From NCBI GenBank assembly GCA_003194495.1, contig PQXE01000002.1, positions 19,350-67,648 of the forward strand: a stretch of 48,299 nt of DNA. Reading direction: 5' to 3'. Origin of the DNA: Deltaproteobacteria bacterium (GTDB taxonomy: Bacteria > Desulfobacterota > Dissulfuribacteria > Dissulfuribacterales > UBA3076). Below, in pieces: positions 25,196-33,359 of the stretch; the stretch's first letter is position 1, and every line of letters begins with the position of its first letter. The notes beneath the pieces were generated by a model that saw only the letters and a list, made by a program, of their open reading frames with translations, had not been told where the DNA came from and made no database searches. The position numbers and the translations under genes are program-made.

Positions 25196-25562
25196 ACACC
25201 ATCAAGGCCAAACGCCGTGCAACTGGGAGCAAAATGAGCGTCTCCTGGCGCGCACCTTCGACTCCTGGCGAGCCGAGTTCAGAGCGATTCTTGAAGATCA
25301 CCGCCGGGAAATCCAAGCGCGGCTGGAAAAAATCGAGCGCGAGATCGAGAAAAAATCGGACAAGGAGAACGTCGATCTTGTGGTCCGCAACATCCAGGGT
25401 GATCTGCGTCGTCACAGTGACGACATCAAAAACCTGCAAACAGGTCTTAATCAGAAGATGGGTGTCGAGACCATGTGGAAGGTGGTGGGGCTGGTACTCG
25501 CCATCAGCGGAGCCGTGGGCGGTGTGGTCGGCTTTTTGATTCGCGTGTTGACGGGGAAATGA
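25188..25562 (+). CDS. Coiled-coil protein with C-terminal membrane helix (holin/XhlA-like)
   Basis: 124 residues. Residues about 15-90 form a charged coiled coil (RAILEDHRREIQARLEKIER, RRHSDDIKNLQTGLNQK). A hydrophobic Gly-rich helix ends the protein (VVGLVLAISGAVGGVVGFLI, about 98-117). This layout resembles haemolysin XhlA and other small phage proteins that sit at the membrane and help lysis or tail injection. It overlaps the glycosyltransferase end and the PAAR start, so all three are co-translated. Confidence 0.6.
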   Translation: MDEHHQGQTPCNWEQNERLLARTFDSWRAEFRAILEDHRREIQARLEKIEREIEKKSDKENVDLVVRNIQGDLRRHSDDIKNLQTGLNQKMGVETMWKVVGLVLAISGAVGGVVGFLIRVLTGK

Positions 25563-25831
25563 TCATGGCCAGACCGCAAGCCAGACTCGGTGACATTTCC
25601 AGCCACGGCGGTGTGATCATCACCGGCGCAATGAGAACGGTGGTCAACGGTAGGCCCGCAGCACGATTGGGTGATTTGCACGCATGTCCTATTCCAGGTC
25701 ATGGGGTCACGCCCATTGTTACCGGAAGCCTCGATACGACCACTGAAGGTATGCCCAACGCGCGCATCGGCGACGTCACCGCCTGCGGTGCGGTCATTGT
25801 CACCGGCAGCCTGGACACCACTGACAACTGA
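25559..25831 (+). CDS. PAAR-domain spike tip protein
   Basis: About 90 residues (ATG 25559 overlaps the previous stop; ATG 25565 is the alternative). ARLGDISSHGGVIITGAMRT, VNGRPAARLGDLHACPIPGH and ARIGDVTACGAVIVTGSLDT show the repeated PAAR pattern, with His and Cys residues (H in SSHGG, HACP, GHG, TACG) that bind zinc at the cone tip. PAAR proteins sharpen the gp5/VgrG needle in phages, R-type pyocins and type VI secretion. The spike gene is encoded two genes upstream. Confidence 0.9.
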   Translation: MIMARPQARLGDISSHGGVIITGAMRTVVNGRPAARLGDLHACPIPGHGVTPIVTGSLDTTTEGMPNARIGDVTACGAVIVTGSLDTTDN

Positions 25832-25841
25832 GGTTCGACGG

Positions 25842-26144
25842 ATGAATTACCAAGATTTGGGGTTTTATTACTGGGATGTGTTTCCAAAAAAAATCAAGGT
25901 GACGCGCAGTTGGTGGTCCATGTCGGTTCCCCTCTCGATTCGCGGAACGCCAAAAGGCGAACTGCAATATGAGACTGCCGATTCCAGTATCGCCTGGATC
26001 GATTGGGAAGGACGCGTCCGGCTCGGTTGGCGCACGGGAGCCACGATCATCATGGTTTACGATTCTCCGTCGCGGGACAGCGTTCGTTACGTAGAGATTG
26101 AAGTGATCGAGGAATATGGCGGCGGATACGGTGAACCAGTGTAA
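25842..26144 (+). CDS. Ig-like (Big-type) small tail protein
   Basis: 100 residues from ATG 25842. It is strand-rich: KIKVTRSWWSMSVPLSIRGT, KGELQYETADSSIAWIDWEG, RVRLGWRTGATIIMVYDSPS, VRYVEIEVIEE. The order ADSSIAWID.EGRV..GW..GATI...Y resembles bacterial Ig-like domains of the BIG2 type, common as carbohydrate-binding decorations on phage tail and baseplate proteins. It ends in a Gly/Tyr-rich tail (EEYGGGYGEPV), and the next protein also begins with a Gly/Tyr-rich stretch, which hints that the two interact or were once one gene. Confidence 0.6.
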   Translation: MNYQDLGFYYWDVFPKKIKVTRSWWSMSVPLSIRGTPKGELQYETADSSIAWIDWEGRVRLGWRTGATIIMVYDSPSRDSVRYVEIEVIEEYGGGYGEPV

Positions 26145-26158
26145 AGGAGATGCGAGGT

Positions 26159-27127
26159 ATGGCCCTCTGGGATGAAGAAGGTTCGGGATACGGCGACGGT
26201 TACGGATACGGTGAGGAAGGCGGGCCGATCATAGAACAGACCAGTTCATCGTTGTCCCACTATGAAATCATGACGCTGGTGCGGTTATTGGCCATCGGCC
26301 TCGGCGTGACCGGCGAGGAAGAAGATCCTTATCTTCTCCAGATCAAGGACAGTTTGGCCGAGATTAAAGACATCCTCTTGCAGAGCCACCAGGCGTCCGA
26401 AGCCCTGCGGGCCGAAGCTCAGACCGTATTGGAAGCCCACGCGGAAAGTGCGCAGGAGTATATTCAACAGGTTGAACAACCCGATCCGCCGGATTTTCAT
26501 CCTTTTATTTCCATGCCGGAAGGAACCATCGTTCGGGATCTGCCGGATGGCGGACGTATCTTCACCCTGGCTGACGGCGTGTTTGTCCGGGTGAATGTGG
26601 ACGGCAGCCTTGTCTCTATCAGCCAGGATGGAACCGCCGTAACCCTTGAACCCGCCAGCGGCGGTATCGTGACGCTTCCCGACGGTCGGGAACTCACCCT
26701 CAAGCCGGAAGCGATCCGCGTTACGCATGAAGCTGCCGGAATCGAGGGTTTGCCTCTCGATATCGACCCGGTCCAGACTGCCCAAGGCCGTTATCGGGTT
26801 GAATTGCCGGGCGGATACCGTCTCGATGTCTCTCACAACGAACGAACCGCCGTTATCGGCAACCCTACCGGCACTGTCGATATTCTCGCTATCGTTCGTA
26901 TCGAAGGTGTCGGTGAGGATATTCAGGTGCGTCTGGTTCCCGGCGGAGCCAAGGGATTCACCGCAGCCGAAAGCGGTCACAAAGGGATCATTGAAGCCGA
27001 CGGTACGATCCATCTTTCCATGGCCAATGGTCTGGACCTTGTCATACGCTTCCCGGAAAACGCGGGAACCGGAGACGAACCGGGTCATGATAGTGACGCT
27101 TCTGTTATCTGCGAGGAGCGTGAGTGA
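26159..27127 (+). CDS. Hypothetical tail protein with Gly/Tyr-rich start and beta repeats
   Basis: 322 residues from ATG 26159; the in-frame ATG 26150 is too near the AAAGGAG site. It starts EEGSGYGDGYGYGEEGG, then a helical segment (about 25-100) with TLVRLLAIGLGVTG and a coiled coil. The rest is a series of short strands with Gly-Asp turns (VRDLPDGGRIFTLADGVFVR, NVDGSLVSISQDGTAVTLEP, VTLPDGRELTLKPEAIRV, YRLDVSHNERTAVIGN). A beta-solenoid or beta-helix is likely. I do not recognise the family; by position it belongs to the baseplate. The stop overlaps the gp25 start. Confidence 0.6.
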   Translation: MALWDEEGSGYGDGYGYGEEGGPIIEQTSSSLSHYEIMTLVRLLAIGLGVTGEEEDPYLLQIKDSLAEIKDILLQSHQASEALRAEAQTVLEAHAESAQEYIQQVEQPDPPDFHPFISMPEGTIVRDLPDGGRIFTLADGVFVRVNVDGSLVSISQDGTAVTLEPASGGIVTLPDGRELTLKPEAIRVTHEAAGIEGLPLDIDPVQTAQGRYRVELPGGYRLDVSHNERTAVIGNPTGTVDILAIVRIEGVGEDIQVRLVPGGAKGFTAAESGHKGIIEADGTIHLSMANGLDLVIRFPENAGTGDEPGHDSDASVICEERE

Positions 27128-27582
27128 TGGGACTCGATTTTCTCGGAAAAGGCCTGAAATTCCCCTTCAAGTTCCAGCAACGCTCAGGTGGGGCGCAGGT
27201 GTCATCAGCCACTTCACTGGAACACGAACACATCCACGAGAGCATTCTCCAGATCCTCGGCACCCGCCCGGGTGAGCGATTCATGCGCCCCGAATTCGGG
27301 TCCCGGCTCAAGGACCTCATCTTTGAGCCCAACGATGATGTTCTGAAAGGCCTGATCCGCCATTACGTCATCGACGCCGTCAAACGCTGGGAAAAGCGGG
27401 TGGTCATCACCGACGTGTCCTTTGACGACTCTTCGCAGAATATCGACCGCCACATTTTGCCGGTCCGCATCTCCTACCGCGTCATTCAGAGCCAGGTGGA
27501 AGGAAACCTGGTCTACCCCTTCCACCGCGAGCCGCTTCAGGTATCCGCTCCCCGACAGTTCCGCGCCATTGCCGGTAAGTAA
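27127..27582 (+). CDS. Baseplate wedge protein, gp25-like (GPW family)
   Basis: 151 residues. HEHIHESILQILGTRPGERF then MRPEFGSRLKDLIFEPNDDV is the hallmark of the T4 gp25 / P2 gpW family: the ExxxR-like core and RPEFG loop that joins the wedge to the sheath initiator. The length is typical. The ATG lies in the stop of the previous gene (TGATG at 27125-27129). It is followed by the baseplate J gene after a 71-bp gap in which I see no convincing promoter or terminator. Confidence 0.9.
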   Translation: MGLDFLGKGLKFPFKFQQRSGGAQVSSATSLEHEHIHESILQILGTRPGERFMRPEFGSRLKDLIFEPNDDVLKGLIRHYVIDAVKRWEKRVVITDVSFDDSSQNIDRHILPVRISYRVIQSQVEGNLVYPFHREPLQVSAPRQFRAIAGK

Positions 27583-27653
27583 CAAGCGGGTCCTCTCTGT
27601 CATTTGAGGCAGTTTGAGGAGTCCATGTTGCTAAAACCGACAGGTGACCGGAA

Positions 27654-29063
27654 ATGGGCAGAGCCAGTATCGCTTATACAAACAAGGACTACGACTCCCT
27701 GCGTCGGGAACTTCTGGCGCGGGTGCCGCAGCTGACCGACCGCTGGACGGACTTCAACGCGTCCGACCTCGGTGTCGTTCTGCTCGAACTTTTCTGCGGC
27801 GTCGGCGATATGCTGGCGTACTATCTCGACGCTCAGGCCGCCGAAGCCTTTCTGCCCACCGCCCGCCAGCGGCAAAACGTCATCAACCTTTGCAAACTTA
27901 TCAGCTACCGGCTGGACTCGCCGGTGGCTTCTACAACCAATTTGCGTTTCTCCCTGGCCGCGCCCCTTGACGCGGATCTGGTCATACCGGAAGGAACGGC
28001 GTGCAGGGCCCGTCTGGAAGACGAAGATGTCGAGTTTGAGACGGCCAAAGACGCCACCATCCCGACTGGCCATATGACGGTCGAAGTGGGCGCGCGCCAG
28101 GGGATTCGCAAAACTGAAACCTTTTCCGGCACAGGCGAGCCGGGTCAGACGATCAATCTCACCGGGACGGCGGTCGCTCAAGGGAGCATCCGCATCCGGA
28201 TACAAGACCAGGAGTGGACAGAGGTCCTTCACTTCCAGGAAAGCGAAGCAGAATCCCCTCACTTTCAATCCGACACAGACGACCTGGACAAGACCAGTAT
28301 CGTCTTTGGTGACGGCGTGCGCGGGGGCGTTCCAATCGCTGGAGTGGAAATCGAGGGGGCGTATCTCGAAACTCTGGGCGCGTCCGGGAACATCGGATCG
28401 AATCTGGTCAGCGAACTGCTGACGCCCATTTATCTCGACAGTCAACAAGTCGCTCTCACAGTCGACAACCCGGTTCCGGCCACCGGAGGAACCGACCGCG
28501 AGACTCTGGAACATGCCCGCAAGCAGGCCCCGGCCGAAGTGCGATCCCTGTGGAAGGCTGTCACCAAGGAAGACTACCAGGCGCTGGCGGAGGGCTATCC
28601 CGGTGTCGCCAAAGCACAGATTCTCGATGTCAACGACTGCGGAAATATCCGTTATTACCAGGTCAACCTGGCTGTCGCCCCGGACGGCGGCGGACCACCC
28701 TCAACGCTTCTTAAAGAAGACCTCGCCGGGTATCTGGAATCGCGCAAGGTCATCACCGTGGAGATCAACCTCTTTGAGCCAGTCTATCGGCCTGTGGTTA
28801 TCGACGTGGAAATATTCGCCTATGCGGGAGAAGACCTGGATCTGGTGCGCAGTAGGGTCGAGCAGGCGCTGGAGGATTTCTTTGCCTTCGACCGGATGAA
28901 TTTCGGCGTACCGGTGCACTTCTCCGACCTGGTTTCCGCTATTGACGGCGTGCGCGGTGTGAGCCATGTAAAGATGTTCACTCCGCAGCAGGATATCGAA
29001 ATCCGAGCCGGTGAAATCGCCGTCCTCGGCACACTGAATCTCGATGTCAGGAGGGCCGCTTGA
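27654..29063 (+). CDS. Baseplate J-like protein (gp47 / gp6-like)
   Basis: 469 residues. It opens YTNKDYDSLRRELLARVPQL, with DFNASDLGVVLLELFCGVGD and MLAYYLDAQAAEAFLPTARQ: the wedge family of T4 gp6 and P2 gpJ. The end carries DLVSAIDGVRGVSHVKMF, also typical. The middle has the usual beta domain (VIPEGTACRARLEDEDVEFE) and EALEHARKQAP-like linking segment (ETLEHARKQAPAEVRSLWKA). It forms the arms of the wedge that hold the hub and respond to fibre binding. The frame is intact and overlaps the next gene by one base. Confidence 0.9.
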   Translation: MGRASIAYTNKDYDSLRRELLARVPQLTDRWTDFNASDLGVVLLELFCGVGDMLAYYLDAQAAEAFLPTARQRQNVINLCKLISYRLDSPVASTTNLRFSLAAPLDADLVIPEGTACRARLEDEDVEFETAKDATIPTGHMTVEVGARQGIRKTETFSGTGEPGQTINLTGTAVAQGSIRIRIQDQEWTEVLHFQESEAESPHFQSDTDDLDKTSIVFGDGVRGGVPIAGVEIEGAYLETLGASGNIGSNLVSELLTPIYLDSQQVALTVDNPVPATGGTDRETLEHARKQAPAEVRSLWKAVTKEDYQALAEGYPGVAKAQILDVNDCGNIRYYQVNLAVAPDGGGPPSTLLKEDLAGYLESRKVITVEINLFEPVYRPVVIDVEIFAYAGEDLDLVRSRVEQALEDFFAFDRMNFGVPVHFSDLVSAIDGVRGVSHVKMFTPQQDIEIRAGEIAVLGTLNLDVRRAA

Positions 29064-30634
29064 TGGCATCCTACTTCGAGAAGAAACTCATCGACCTCCT
29101 GCCGCCGCTTTACCGCGAGCGTGACGTTTCGGGAGATATGCAGACTCTTCTCAATGTCCCCGCGACCAGTCTCGACGAGCTCAAGGAACTGATCGATAAA
29201 TTTCCCGAACTCTTTGACGTCGACCGCTGCGAAGACAGGTTTCTCCCTTTCCTCGGAGAGATCGTGGGACATCGCTTCGATCCCCTCGCCGACGCTCCGA
29301 CCCAGCGCAGGCTCATTCGTGAGGCTGTGGAGATCTACCGGCGTAAAGGGACTATCCCGGCGATCAGCCGGTCACTTACCGACATCGGTTGGCAGGGAGA
29401 TATAGAAGAAACCTTCCACAAGGCGTTGCGGCTCAATCGACGCTCCCTGGTGGGACGTTCAAAGCTGCCCGGACTGATCTACAGCCTCGGTGTCTACCGC
29501 ATCGAAAGCGACAACATCGTACAAGGCGTTCGTCCGGCACTGGAATTCCATCACCCGGCAAGTACCAGGGTCTTTTTTCTGCAGTGGCTCTACTCGCTGC
29601 TGTCGATGGAATCGGATTTTGAGGCGGTTATTAAAAAGGTGGTGGAACGTGTCTGTCTCGGTCATCTGCATGAAACTTTCGTGGTCAATCACAACGCGCT
29701 GAATACCGACTACCACCTGACCCGCAAGAACAAGACCTGGGGATTGTGGCGGATTACGGACGGCACAACACTCCTGCAGGATATTGAACGGGCCGGAGTA
29801 TGTCTCTCGCGCTGGCACGGTCGTACACCGAGGTTCCGGTTGAATAGTGTACCGCTCAATTCCGACCGGCTGCCCAATCTCTGGATAAGCGAACGGAAGT
29901 TCGCCGTCTGCTGCGGGATCGATACCAAACCAACATCTGATACCACAACGCCGGTCGTGCGATTGGCGGGTCAGGATCTGAACCGATCTCGACTCAATCA
30001 ATCCGCCCCGGCCTGCAAAATAAAATTCCGGCAGAAAGATCTGTTATCCGAGGCGCTTCACAGCGAATCGGAAAATCAAGGAAACCAGCGGACCCATCGT
30101 TACGGTCGCCGTTCACGACTTTCTCACTGGTTCAAAGTGGGCCATTCCCGTGTGAACGGTATGGACAAGGTGTCCGGCGCGGCTGCCGGCAGGCATCTGT
30201 TCATTACAGCCTATGCCCATGCGGATTGGTCGGAGGTCTCTGGAGCCTGGGACGTGGTGGATCGCTGGCGCGCCCGTCGTCCCGGTTTTTCATTGAACAG
30301 CCGGACCCTGAACTCAACTGAAATCACCGACGCATACATCACCGAGGCTCGGGCATCGTTCGAGCTGACAGTGAACACAGGCATTCCCCGCCGCCGACGT
30401 GTGGAGACACTGCTTCTCAATAGCCGCAGGCTCAACCACACGGGGCTCCGCCTTTCAGTGGATCGTACCCGACCGATGCGGTTGGGCCTCATGCCGTTGA
30501 ACGGCTCCGGTTTCCGCTTGTCCGAGCCGTGCCTGCGCTGGCGCTTCCGGCAAAAGGACCAACACGCGGAAGTCCAGGCCGGAATCGACGCGGCGGCCAA
30601 TCAGTACACCGTCACGCAATGGCCGGCGGCATAG
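29063..30634 (+). CDS. Tail protein I-like wedge protein with extended C-terminus
   Basis: 523 residues from ATG 29063. The first 180 are the P2 gpI family: LIDLLPPLYRERD, ELKELIDKFPELFDVDRCED, FLPFLGEIVGHRFDPLADAP, and RRLIREAVEIYRRKGTIPAI. The rest (about 180-523) is an addition absent from the short P2 protein. It has repeated strand units with FRLNSVPLNS, FSLNSRTLNSTEITDAYITE and LLLNSRRLNHTGL, so the tail seems built by duplication of an xxLNSxxLN motif. These repeats may bind fibres. It ends 9 bases before the next gene. Confidence 0.82.
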   Translation: MASYFEKKLIDLLPPLYRERDVSGDMQTLLNVPATSLDELKELIDKFPELFDVDRCEDRFLPFLGEIVGHRFDPLADAPTQRRLIREAVEIYRRKGTIPAISRSLTDIGWQGDIEETFHKALRLNRRSLVGRSKLPGLIYSLGVYRIESDNIVQGVRPALEFHHPASTRVFFLQWLYSLLSMESDFEAVIKKVVERVCLGHLHETFVVNHNALNTDYHLTRKNKTWGLWRITDGTTLLQDIERAGVCLSRWHGRTPRFRLNSVPLNSDRLPNLWISERKFAVCCGIDTKPTSDTTTPVVRLAGQDLNRSRLNQSAPACKIKFRQKDLLSEALHSESENQGNQRTHRYGRRSRLSHWFKVGHSRVNGMDKVSGAAAGRHLFITAYAHADWSEVSGAWDVVDRWRARRPGFSLNSRTLNSTEITDAYITEARASFELTVNTGIPRRRRVETLLLNSRRLNHTGLRLSVDRTRPMRLGLMPLNGSGFRLSEPCLRWRFRQKDQHAEVQAGIDAAANQYTVTQWPAA

Positions 30635-30643
30635 GAGGATTTA

Positions 30644-31237
30644 ATGGCGATTCACTTATATGAAGACATCACCCTGGTCCAGCAGGTATCCGAAGGCGAT
30701 CTCTCGAACCCCGATGACGACACCTACAACGGGACCGACGGCGAATCAAAAGACAAGGAACTTTTTCTCGCCAACGAGCAGACAACGCTGGCTGTTGCTC
30801 TGGCTTCGGGAGAAACCTCGCTGCAGCTGGATGAGCCCCACTTCACCGACGGCGAAGTCATCATTATCGACAGCGAACAAATGCGTGTTTTGAGCGGCGC
30901 TGGAACCACGACGCTCGGTGTGGAGCGCGGTTACGGGGAAACAGTTCCGGCCGCGCATGACGCCGGTGCCGCAATCTACTCCGGATACGACTACACAGGA
31001 CTGGTAATTGAACCGGTGGATACCGTGGGCGGAGACGAATCGGACTGGTATACGCTGGCGCTGACCCAGGCTGAATTGGATACAGCTACTCCCGGCGCAC
31101 CGGTCAACCTGGGCGACAAGGCGCACAACGTCACCGTCTCGCTATGGAGACGCTGCATCGTGCCCGCCGGAACATCTGTACAGAACAAGACGGATCTCAG
31201 GCTCCGTGTCACCGGCACAGAGAACCCGATCCTGTAG
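30644..31237 (+). CDS. Hypothetical tail protein, 197 aa
   Basis: Ribosome site AGGAGG before ATG 30644. The N-terminal part is acidic and Asp/Thr-rich (SNPDDDTYNGTDGESKDKEL). A beta unit follows, ALASGETSLQLDEPHFTDGE then VIIIDSEQMRVLSGAGTTTL and GVERGYGETVPAAHDAGAAI, in which TDGEVIIIDSEQMRV..G.TTL.V.RG..GT..AAHDAGA is a pattern often seen in phage fibre and baseplate proteins. The C-terminal strands end in VTGTENPIL. Probably a structural distal tail protein; exact role unknown. Confidence 0.65.
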   Translation: MAIHLYEDITLVQQVSEGDLSNPDDDTYNGTDGESKDKELFLANEQTTLAVALASGETSLQLDEPHFTDGEVIIIDSEQMRVLSGAGTTTLGVERGYGETVPAAHDAGAAIYSGYDYTGLVIEPVDTVGGDESDWYTLALTQAELDTATPGAPVNLGDKAHNVTVSLWRRCIVPAGTSVQNKTDLRLRVTGTENPIL

Positions 31238-31246
31238 GAGGAATAA

Positions 31247-32233
31247 ATGGCCTATCACAGCACATCCGGCACCGCAGACAACACCAACGACTTCCTGGTG
31301 AAGCTGAAAGACTTTCTGACGACCGTTGTCGGGTGGACGCTTCATGATGACGGATCTGCGGAACCCGATCCCTACCACGTCCTGAAATCAGTCGGCGAGT
31401 CCGGCATTGAGGACATTTATCTGCAGTTCATCAACGATGCGAATACCGACCGCATCGTTGTGCGCGGGAGCCTTTTCTGGGACGCCACAGCACACGCGGG
31501 CGTGAAAGAGGCTTTCCACAACAGCTACACCTATATCCGCACTGTGGACGCTTCGCAGTTTCTGTACTGGTTCTTCGCCGACCTCGACCATGTACTCGTG
31601 GTCACGAAGGTGGCGGCAACCTACTACGGCCACTACAGCGGATTGATCAACAGATTCTGGTCCGGCGCGGTGGCCGTGACCCAGATCGCAGTCAGCCCCG
31701 GAAGCGATGTCCTCCTGCAGGTAAACGACGCATCGATATTCACCGTGGACAGATATTACCTGATCAAAGACGACTCCGGAATCGAACGTGTTCAGATCAC
31801 CGCCGTGGATACAGGCGTTACACCCAATACGGTAACAGTGGTGAATCTGGCAAACGCCTATGCGGTGGGCGCGAAGATCGGCGAGGACCCGCAGCCGGTC
31901 ATCATCGGGCGCTACCAATCGCCGGGAAGCTTCTATGCTCTGAACAAATTCGACGGCTGGTCCAGTACCACCGGTCAAGCCGGATCATCGGCGGCGGCGC
32001 ACGGCAATTTCCAAAACGCGTCAAACCCGGACAAGCGTTACGGCCTGCTCACCATGTTCCCATGGCTCGTAGCCCATACATCAAGCGCCTACAAAGAGCT
32101 GCGCGGTGAGCTGATTGAAGTCTACGCCATCGGAAGCGGAGCCGCTGACTCAGAGGATGTACTCGACATGAGCGGAGCGACCTATCGGATTTTCAATATT
32201 TCCGGACCGGGTTGGTGTGCGGTGAAGGAGTAG
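31247..32233 (+). CDS. Hypothetical tail structural protein, 328 aa
   Basis: Starts MAYHSTSGTADNTNDFLVKL, with WTLHDDG soon after, and is rich in strands and aromatic residues through its length. HNSYTYIRTVDASQFLYWFF and FWSGAVAVTQIAVSPGSDVL are followed by a DDSGIERVQITAVDTG repeat-like unit similar to that in the gene before it. No enzyme motif is visible. It sits between wedge genes and fibre genes with GGAGG before its ATG, so it is likely a virion protein of the distal tail. Family not recognised. Confidence 0.65.
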   Translation: MAYHSTSGTADNTNDFLVKLKDFLTTVVGWTLHDDGSAEPDPYHVLKSVGESGIEDIYLQFINDANTDRIVVRGSLFWDATAHAGVKEAFHNSYTYIRTVDASQFLYWFFADLDHVLVVTKVAATYYGHYSGLINRFWSGAVAVTQIAVSPGSDVLLQVNDASIFTVDRYYLIKDDSGIERVQITAVDTGVTPNTVTVVNLANAYAVGAKIGEDPQPVIIGRYQSPGSFYALNKFDGWSSTTGQAGSSAAAHGNFQNASNPDKRYGLLTMFPWLVAHTSSAYKELRGELIEVYAIGSGAADSEDVLDMSGATYRIFNISGPGWCAVKE

Positions 32234-32237
32234 AGAG

Positions 32238-32369
32238 ATGGCTGTAAGACCAGGAAACAAGAAGGCAATAAGCAAGAAAGCCGCACGGGTCGTACCACAA
32301 TTTCGGACGTCCCGGATGATCGGCGTGGCGTATCGAATTCGCGGGAGGCTGAGACGTGGCAACCCATAA
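32238..32369 (+). CDS. Small basic protein, 43 aa
   Basis: ATG 32238 follows GTAGAGAG, five bases after the previous stop. The peptide (MAVRPGNKKAISKKAARVVP then QFRTSRMIGVAYRIRGRLRR) is strongly basic with no acidic residue. Whether it is translated is uncertain. It overlaps the possible GTG start at 32356, and the whole 32238-32522 stretch looks less well conserved in coding character than its neighbours. Confidence 0.35.
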   Translation: MAVRPGNKKAISKKAARVVPQFRTSRMIGVAYRIRGRLRRGNP

Positions 32370-32634
32370 CGGCAATCGTTTCACACTACAACCACACGCC
32401 GGACGTGTGGTCCCGATGAATCGCGCCCAGGGGCCGGTTCTTCCGGCGGCTATTTTCGAGGCCGTCGGGGCGACGAGTTCGATACGAACGGTGAGACGCG
32501 ATGCGAACACCGCCATGCGGATATGGACGCCATCTCGCAAACCAGGATCGTGCATTCATTGCTGCGGGAATTCGATGCCCGCATGTGGGTTGTCCGTTTC
32601 CCTCAATACGAAACCGACATCTCCGTGCTGGTGA
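32356..32634 (+). CDS. Doubtful small gene overlapping the next
   Basis: GTG 32356 has a good ribosome site (GGGAGG, 8 bases away) and reads MATHNGNRFTLQPHAGRVVP, then MNRAQGPVLPAAIFEAVGAT. The first 55 residues look protein-like. The last third (PSRKPGSCIHCCGNSMPACG) looks like a shadow of the gene in the other frame. A frameshift joining this start to the 32523 gene near 32500 is possible: the frame of that gene is also open upstream from 32370. I cannot decide between a real short gene and a broken longer one. Confidence 0.3.
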   Translation: MATHNGNRFTLQPHAGRVVPMNRAQGPVLPAAIFEAVGATSSIRTVRRDANTAMRIWTPSRKPGSCIHCCGNSMPACGLSVSLNTKPTSPCW

Positions 32635-32801
32635 TACGCCCCTTTTCAACCTTTGGCGATACACGGCAGGCGGTTTCGGCTGCCATCGAATGCTACACGG
32701 ACACCGAACAACGCATGGTTCATCAGCTGGAAAGCGACTCTGACATCGGACAAACAATCTTCGCTGTGCTGATAAACGAAAGCCACGCGATTCAGACCTG
32801 A
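32523..32801 (+). CDS. Hypothetical small tail-region protein, 92 aa
   Basis: The frame reads MDAISQTRIVHSLLREFDAR, MWVVRFPQYETDISVLVIRP and SAAIECYTDTEQRMVHQLES, a compact alpha/beta protein. The chosen ATG has no good ribosome site. The same frame is open back to 32370 (including RRGDEFDTNGETRCEHRHAD), so the true start may lie upstream with a start codon lost. It ends 13 bases before the fibre gene. Family not recognised; context suggests a minor tail or regulatory role. Confidence 0.5.
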   Translation: MDAISQTRIVHSLLREFDARMWVVRFPQYETDISVLVIRPFSTFGDTRQAVSAAIECYTDTEQRMVHQLESDSDIGQTIFAVLINESHAIQT

Positions 32802-32814
32802 AGGAGGAATACAT

Positions 32815-33348
32815 ATGTCACTGGGACTTATTGTTAAAACCGGCCGCATCCTCACCGCGAGGCTGCTGATGGGGGAACCCATCGAGGGGATCACTCACTG
32901 CGCCATCGGCGACGGTGACGCCACATTTATCGACCCGCTCAACCCGCCCGCGCCGGATATCGACCAGACGGCGCTAAAAACCGAACGGGCGAGAAAGAAA
33001 CACTACAAACGCACCTTTCTCAAAGAAGACCCGGAAGGGACGCTCGTCGTCAATGGTATCCATTACATCGAGACCGCCGAGGAGACCCAGACCATCGGCG
33101 TGTTTTTCCGCTTCGAGGAAAGCGAGGCCAACGGCATCACCATCCGGGAATACGGATTTTTCGGTGGTGATGTGGCCTATATCGACGGGCTTCAATCGGA
33201 TTACGCGGCCAATGGTGTTTACCACCCGGACACCAATCCGAGCGGCGAAGTGCTCACGTCCGGGTACCTGTACGAAGTAAAAAATATCCCCGACTTCAAC
33301 AAGACCTCCGACACGCGGGTGGAACTGGTCGGGGTCATCAAAATTTAG
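32815..33348 (+). CDS. Tail fibre/collar-like protein
   Basis: 177 residues after an AAGGAGG site. SLGLIVKTGRILTARLLMGE, then IEGITHCAIGDGDATFIDPL, LKTERARKKHYKRTFLKEDP and GIFFRF-like FFRFEESEANGITIREYGFF match the N-terminal domain of phage tail-collar fibre proteins (the DUF3751-like group: G.G......P...T.L..E..R.....). It lacks the long repeated shaft of true fibres, so it may be an adaptor attaching the large protein encoded next. Confidence 0.65.
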   Translation: MSLGLIVKTGRILTARLLMGEPIEGITHCAIGDGDATFIDPLNPPAPDIDQTALKTERARKKHYKRTFLKEDPEGTLVVNGIHYIETAEETQTIGVFFRFEESEANGITIREYGFFGGDVAYIDGLQSDYAANGVYHPDTNPSGEVLTSGYLYEVKNIPDFNKTSDTRVELVGVIKI

Positions 33349-33359
33349 GAGGAACAACC

